From positions 62,001-126,000 of the forward strand of contig NZ_NKYF01000017.1 in NCBI RefSeq assembly GCF_002262885.1: a DNA stretch of 64,000 nucleotides, written 5' to 3'. Position 1 is the first letter of the stretch. The number at the start of each line of letters is the position of its first letter. The notes below the pieces were generated by a model. It was not told where the DNA came from and did not search any database. It was given only the letters and a program-made list of their open reading frames with translations. The DNA is from Pseudonocardia sp. MH-G8 (GTDB lineage: Bacteria; Actinomycetota; Actinomycetes; Mycobacteriales; Pseudonocardiaceae). Positions 60,476-64,000 of the stretch are shown piece by piece. A program made the translations under genes and the position numbers.

Positions 60476-61054
60476 TCAGCTGATGGCCCGCCGGGCCCGG
60501 CGGCGCGACAGCTCGTCCTCGGGCGAGTCGTCGACGGTGCCACCGTCGGCGCGCTCCACCGGGAAGTCCTTGATCGAGCCGCTGATCTCCTTCATCGCCC
60601 CACCGACAGCGATGCCGAACACGCCCTGGCCGCCGCGCAGCAGGTCGACGACCTCCTCCGGCGATGCGCACTCGTACACGGTGGTGCCGTCGCTGAACAA
60701 GGTGATCCCTGCCAGGTCGCGGATGCCGCGACGACGCAGGTGCTCGACGGCGACGCGGATGTTCTGCAACGACACCCCGGCGTCCAGGAGCCGCTTCACG
60801 ACCTTCAGGACGAGCACGTCCTTGAAGGAGTAGAGCCGCTGCGACCCCGACCCCGCGGCACCGCGGATCGACGGGACGACGAGCCCGGTGCGCGCCCAGT
60901 AGTCGAGCTGGCGGTACGTGATGCCGACGACCTGGCAGGCGGTGGGCCCCCGGAACCCTGCGAGCTGGTCGGGAAGGCCGTCGAGGCCACTCCCCAGCAA
61001 CGGGTCGGGAAAGAGCTCGCCCTGCTCGGGCTCGCCGGACGGCGGCTGCTCCAC
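60476..61054 (-). CDS. MerR family regulator, Rv1830-like
   Basis: 192 residues from GTG 61054, behind AAGGAG. The winged helix spans about 40-110 (CQVVGITYRQLDYWARTGLV, then RLYSFKDVLVLKVVKRLLDA) and the C-terminal part contains LFSDGTTVYECASPEEVVDL. This matches the second MerR protein next to DUF151 and the P protein gene in mycobacteria (Rv1830). It lies upstream of the gcvP riboswitch, same strand. Confidence 0.85.
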   Translation of the reverse strand: MEQPPSGEPEQGELFPDPLLGSGLDGLPDQLAGFRGPTACQVVGITYRQLDYWARTGLVVPSIRGAAGSGSQRLYSFKDVLVLKVVKRLLDAGVSLQNIRVAVEHLRRRGIRDLAGITLFSDGTTVYECASPEEVVDLLRGGQGVFGIAVGGAMKEISGSIKDFPVERADGGTVDDSPEDELSRRRARRAIS

Positions 61055-61180
61055 CGAACTCCTTCCGCCGGAGCCCGGCTCCGACGACCGGAAGGGCTGC
61101 CGGAGCCGACGGGCTTGAGGATCCGACGATATGGCTGTGCGGGGTGGGGCGTCAACGCGGCGCGCCGCCGGGCACACGAC

Positions 61181-61660
61181 CTAGGGCTGGGCGCCGCGGA
61201 AGTCCTCCGGGGAGATCGAGTCGAGGAACTCGCGGAACTTCTCGACCTCGTCCTCCTGCTCGTCCGGGATGATCAACCCGGCCTCCGTCAGGACGCTCTC
61301 CTCAGCGTGGATCGGTACGCCGATCCGCAGCGCGAGCGCCACGGAGTCACTCGGCCGCGCCGACACGGTGACACCGCCGTCGAACACCAGCTCCGCGTAG
61401 AACGTGCCCTCTTGCAGGTCGGTGATGCGCACCTGCTCGAGGCGACGCCCCAGCGCGTTGATCACGTCCTTGAGCAGGTCGTGTGTGAGCGGGCGGGCGG
61501 GCTTGACCCCCTGCTGCTCAAGGGCGATGGCGGTGGCTTCGACCGATCCGATCCAGATCGGCAGGTAGCGTTCGCCGCCGGTCTCCCGCAACAAGAGGAT
61601 CGGCTGGTTCGCGGGGAGTTCGACCCGCACTCCCACGACTCGCATTTCGCTCATCGCCAC
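61181..61660 (-). CDS. DUF151 bifunctional nuclease-family protein
   Basis: 159 residues: MRVVGVRVELPANQPILLLR, then LPIWIGSVEATAIALEQQGV and FYAELVFDGGVTVSARPSDS, the DUF151/BFN domain. Plant and bacterial members have DNase/RNase activity reported for some. GTG 61660 or ATG 61654 is the start, both behind GAGGAGG. Part of the conserved gcvH-garA-DUF151-merR-gcvP block. Confidence 0.9.
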   Translation of the reverse strand: MAMSEMRVVGVRVELPANQPILLLRETGGERYLPIWIGSVEATAIALEQQGVKPARPLTHDLLKDVINALGRRLEQVRITDLQEGTFYAELVFDGGVTVSARPSDSVALALRIGVPIHAEESVLTEAGLIIPDEQEDEVEKFREFLDSISPEDFRGAQP

Positions 61661-61750
61661 GCTCCTCCTCGCGGTCCTGCACTTCCCGACGCTACACGGC
61701 GTGCCCGGCCCGCGCCCGCCTCCGGACGGGCGTCGGCGGGTCGCCGTGCG

Positions 61751-62209
61751 TCAGCCTCCGGCGCCCGGTTCGCGCGGTCCGGTGAGGAAGACCAGCCGGA
61801 ACTTTCCGATCTGCACCTCGTCGCCGTTGGCGAGCACGGCGGTGTCCACCGGCTCCCGGTTCACGTAGGTGCCGTTGAGGCTGCCGACGTCGACGACGAC
61901 GAACTCGCCCGCGTCGCTGCGGAACTCCGCATGACGGCGCGAGACGGTGACGTCGTCGAGGAAGATGTCGCTGTCCGGGTGTCGTCCCGCGCTCGTGGAC
62001 GCGCGGTCCAGGAGGAAGCGCGACCCCGCATTGGGCCCGCGCTTCACGATCAGCAGCGCTGCGCCTGCGGGCAGCGAGTCGACACCGGAGACCGGCTGGT
62101 CCTGGGCGGGCGGCTCGGACTCGGAGAGGAAGTCCGCGCGGAAGACCGAGGTGGTCTCCGGGGAGCGCTCGCGCTCCGGGGGCACGCCGGGCCCGTCGTT
62201 CGTGGTCAC
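61751..62209 (-). CDS. garA: GarA/OdhI-type FHA protein
   Basis: 152 residues. The N-terminal ETTSVFR (18-24) is the kinase-phosphorylated motif of GarA/OdhI; the FHA domain spans about 65-135 with SAGRHPDSDIFLDDVTVSRR and GSLNGTYVN. GarA controls 2-oxoglutarate dehydrogenase and glutamate metabolism when dephosphorylated, and PknB/PknG phosphorylation of the ETTS Thr turns it off. Same strand as gcvH upstream and DUF151 downstream. Confidence 0.93.
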   Translation of the reverse strand: MTTNDGPGVPPERERSPETTSVFRADFLSESEPPAQDQPVSGVDSLPAGAALLIVKRGPNAGSRFLLDRASTSAGRHPDSDIFLDDVTVSRRHAEFRSDAGEFVVVDVGSLNGTYVNREPVDTAVLANGDEVQIGKFRLVFLTGPREPGAGG

Positions 62210-62357
62210 CTCGGGGTCTCCTCCTGGTGGCTGGTGTGGTGCCTGTGGAACGCCGCCGACGCGGGTGGTGCGTGGCGACGTCTGGTGGCGGCGTGGGTCG
62301 CGGGAGCTCGTGCGATCCCGCCAACCTACCGCGCACCGGTGGTGGTGGAAGGGCCGG

Positions 62358-62741
62358 TCAGGTCCCGACCAGTTCGCGGTACGCCGCTGCGTCGAGCAGA
62401 TCGTCCGGAACGCCCGATCCGTCGGGGAGCTGCACGTCGAGCATCCAGCCCCCTTCGTAGGGTCCGGAGTTCACCAGCTCCGGGTTGGCCTCCAGCGCGT
62501 CGTTGACGGCCGCGACGGTGCCGGTGACGGGCATGTAGATGTCCGAGACCGACTTCGTGGACTCGACCTCGCCCACCGCCGCGCCCGCGGCGACCTCGTC
62601 GCCGACGGCGGGGAGCTGGACGAAGACGACATCGCCGAGCTGGGACTGGGCGTGGTCGGTGATGCCGATCCGGACCACCCCGCCCCCCAGGTCGCGCACC
62701 CACTCGTGGGCATCGGTGTAGCGGAGGTCCTCGGGGATCAC
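62358..62741 (-). CDS. gcvH: glycine cleavage system H protein
   Basis: 127 residues, full length. Lipoylation site Lys63 lies in VESTKSVSD. Features YTDAHEWVR, GITDHAQSQLGDVVFVQLP and NDALEANPELVNSGPYEGGW are standard GcvH. It carries the aminomethyl group between GcvP (57320) and GcvT. It stands nine bases downstream of the phosphatidyltransferase stop... on the minus strand, where the phosphatidyltransferase follows at 62751. Confidence 0.96.
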   Translation of the reverse strand: MIPEDLRYTDAHEWVRDLGGGVVRIGITDHAQSQLGDVVFVQLPAVGDEVAAGAAVGEVESTKSVSDIYMPVTGTVAAVNDALEANPELVNSGPYEGGWMLDVQLPDGSGVPDDLLDAAAYRELVGT

Positions 62742-62750
62742 GGGCGAAGA

Positions 62751-63392
62751 CTATCCCCCGCCCCGCACGCCGCCCCCGACACCCGCCGCATGCGCCGGTG
62801 CGCGCATCGCGCGGACGAACTGGGCCAGGTAGAGCAGGCCGCTGTAGAGGTAGAGGGCCGTGCCCCACACGGCGAAGCCGTACGCGAACGGCCGGGCGAG
62901 GTCGGCGAACCAGCCCTGCGCCTGCGCGGCCAGCAGCAGGGGGAACGCGTAGAGCAGCAGGAAGGTGGCCCCCTTCCCGAGGTAGACGACCTCGTACGGG
63001 CCGTACCCGCGGGCGCGCAGGACCGGCAGGGTGGCGCCGAGCACCAGGTCGCGGGCCACCAGCGCGATGACCGCCCACCACGGCACGACCTCCCGCACAC
63101 CCAACGCCACCAGCGCCGCGAGGATGTAGAGCCGGTCCACCGCCGGGTCGAGGAAGGCGCCGAGCTTGCTGTACTGGCCCAGCAGCCGGGCGAGCTTGCC
63201 GTCGAGCCAGTCCGTGATGCCGCCGACGGCGAGCACGACGATCGCCCAGAAATCCGCCCCCCACGCGCTGCCGCCGGGCGCCAGCAGCAGGTACAGGAAC
63301 AGCGGCACCCCGGCGAGGCGCACCAGGCTGAGCAGGTTGGGGATCGTGAGCACGCGGTCGGTCACCGGGCTGCTCGGCAACGGGTCGACCAC
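62751..63392 (-). CDS. CDP-alcohol phosphatidyltransferase (PgsA2-like)
   Basis: 213 residues from GTG 63392 (GTG 63398 possible), about five to six membrane helices. It carries the family motif D-x2-D-G-x2-A-R-x8-G-x3-D-x3-D as DWLDGKLAR then GAFLDPAVD. It joins a CDP-diacylglycerol or similar donor to an alcohol at the membrane. Its gene precedes gcvH on the same strand, nine bases away, as pgsA2 does near gcvH in mycobacteria. Confidence 0.85.
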   Translation of the reverse strand: MVDPLPSSPVTDRVLTIPNLLSLVRLAGVPLFLYLLLAPGGSAWGADFWAIVVLAVGGITDWLDGKLARLLGQYSKLGAFLDPAVDRLYILAALVALGVREVVPWWAVIALVARDLVLGATLPVLRARGYGPYEVVYLGKGATFLLLYAFPLLLAAQAQGWFADLARPFAYGFAVWGTALYLYSGLLYLAQFVRAMRAPAHAAGVGGGVRGGG

Positions 63393-63449
63393 GGCCACGA
63401 GCCTATCCGGGTCGACGGGCCGTCGCGCCGTGCGGCGCCGGCAGGCACG

Positions 63450-64000
63450 ATGCAGGCCATGGAGAAGCACGGTGTGGACGAGAGCGGCGTGGCCGAGAGC
63501 GGCGTGACCGAGAAGCGCGACGCGACGAACGGCCCGGAAACGCTGAAGGAGCGGCAGGCACCCCTGAAGGCGCGCTACCGCGAGGACCCGCAGGCCGCCG
63601 TCGTCACGCTCACCGCGGAGGGTGAGCTCGACGGCAACGGCGTCGCCTGCCGGGTGCGCACGGCCACCGCGCTGGCCGAGGCGGGCCTGCACCCGGCCAC
63701 CGGCGGCGACGGCACCCAGCTGTGCTCGGGCGACATGCTGCTGGAGGCGCTCGTGGCCTGCGCCGGTGTCACGCTGCGCGCGGTCGCCACGTCGCTGGGT
63801 CTCTCGGTCGCGGGCAGCGTGCACGCGGAGGGCGACCTGGACTTCCGGGGCACCCTCGGCGTCGACAAGCAGGCCCCCGTCGGGTTCCGCGACATCCGCC
63901 TCACCTTCGACCTGGACACCACCGCGAGCACGGAGGAGATCGCCACGCTGGTGAAGCTCACCGAGCGCTACTGCGTGGTGCTGCAGACCCTCGTCTCCTC
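63450..64000 (+). CDS. OsmC-like protein, 5' part (runs off the window)
   Basis: The frame from ATG 63450 (or 63459) is open to base 64000. After a 40-residue N-terminal tail with repeats VDESGVAESGVTEK, the OsmC domain shows GGDGTQLCSGDMLLEALVAC and AVATSLGLSVAG, where the Cys of CSGD or VACAG is the expected peroxidatic/resolving region. OsmC proteins reduce organic hydroperoxides or handle osmotic stress. The C-terminal end is missing. Confidence 0.8.
   Translation, partial: MQAMEKHGVDESGVAESGVTEKRDATNGPETLKERQAPLKARYREDPQAAVVTLTAEGELDGNGVACRVRTATALAEAGLHPATGGDGTQLCSGDMLLEALVACAGVTLRAVATSLGLSVAGSVHAEGDLDFRGTLGVDKQAPVGFRDIRLTFDLDTTASTEEIATLVKLTERYCVVLQTLVS

Overview
The window is high-GC actinomycete chromosome. 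Many starts are GTG, genes overlap by GTGA or ATGA, several regulators are divergent TetR or GntR genes, and the pgsA-like/gcvH/garA/DUF151/merR/gcvP block is actinobacterial synteny. Overall it fits Pseudonocardia or a close relative, but this is inference because no rRNA gene or species marker is present.

Layout. 1-1818 is the 3' end of a UvrA2-like gene. 1971-12816 looks like an accessory catabolic island: TetR, VOC dioxygenase-like protein, small conserved protein, alpha/beta hydrolase, WrbA-like flavoprotein, FAD monooxygenase of the salicyloyl-CoA/anthraniloyl-CoA hydroxylase type, aryl-acid AMP ligase, AraC regulator, P450, VanB-like reductase and an MHS-type importer. Together they suggest uptake, activation, hydroxylation and ring cleavage of an aromatic acid. 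12939-22055 is a patchwork of regulators and their targets: Imm5-like gene, dead hydrolase next to a TetR, O-methyltransferase, SDR/TetR pair, two paralogous CynX-type transporters that share a promoter element, and a SigG-type ECF sigma factor. 22083-28726 holds an AraC/DUF2000 pair and a drrABC-like drug-resistance locus (PadR, ABC ATPase, permease, F420-type nitroreductase, UvrA-like DrrC). 28793-43078 is mainly housekeeping or conserved: SNF2 helicase plus SWIM protein, membrane acyltransferase plus polytopic Ser/Thr kinase, SIMPL lipoprotein, DUF427, MarR, coaA, two CorC/HlyC-type proteins.

43562-54871 is a complete 11,310-bp Tn3-family transposon. It has 39-bp terminal inverted repeats beginning GGGG, a 5-bp target duplication (GACCT), a 1015-aa transposase and a serine resolvase with an extra C-terminal domain. 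It interrupts a metallo-beta-lactamase-fold gene whose halves lie at 43200-43561 and 54872-55297; removing the element and one GACCT restores one 260-codon reading frame. Its cargo is metabolic rather than classical resistance: an RpiR regulator with a candidate palindromic operator, a MetE-like zinc alkyl/methyltransferase, a YmdB-type metallophosphoesterase, an MHS transporter and two SAM methyltransferases. This is the best candidate here for an undescribed system.

55390-64000 returns to the chromosome: TetR (partner of the interrupted gene), DUF4037, gcvP under a tandem glycine riboswitch, MerR, DUF151, GarA-type FHA protein, gcvH, a CDP-alcohol phosphatidyltransferase, and the start of an OsmC-like gene. 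Several long perfect hairpins and one dispersed palindromic repeat lie between genes.
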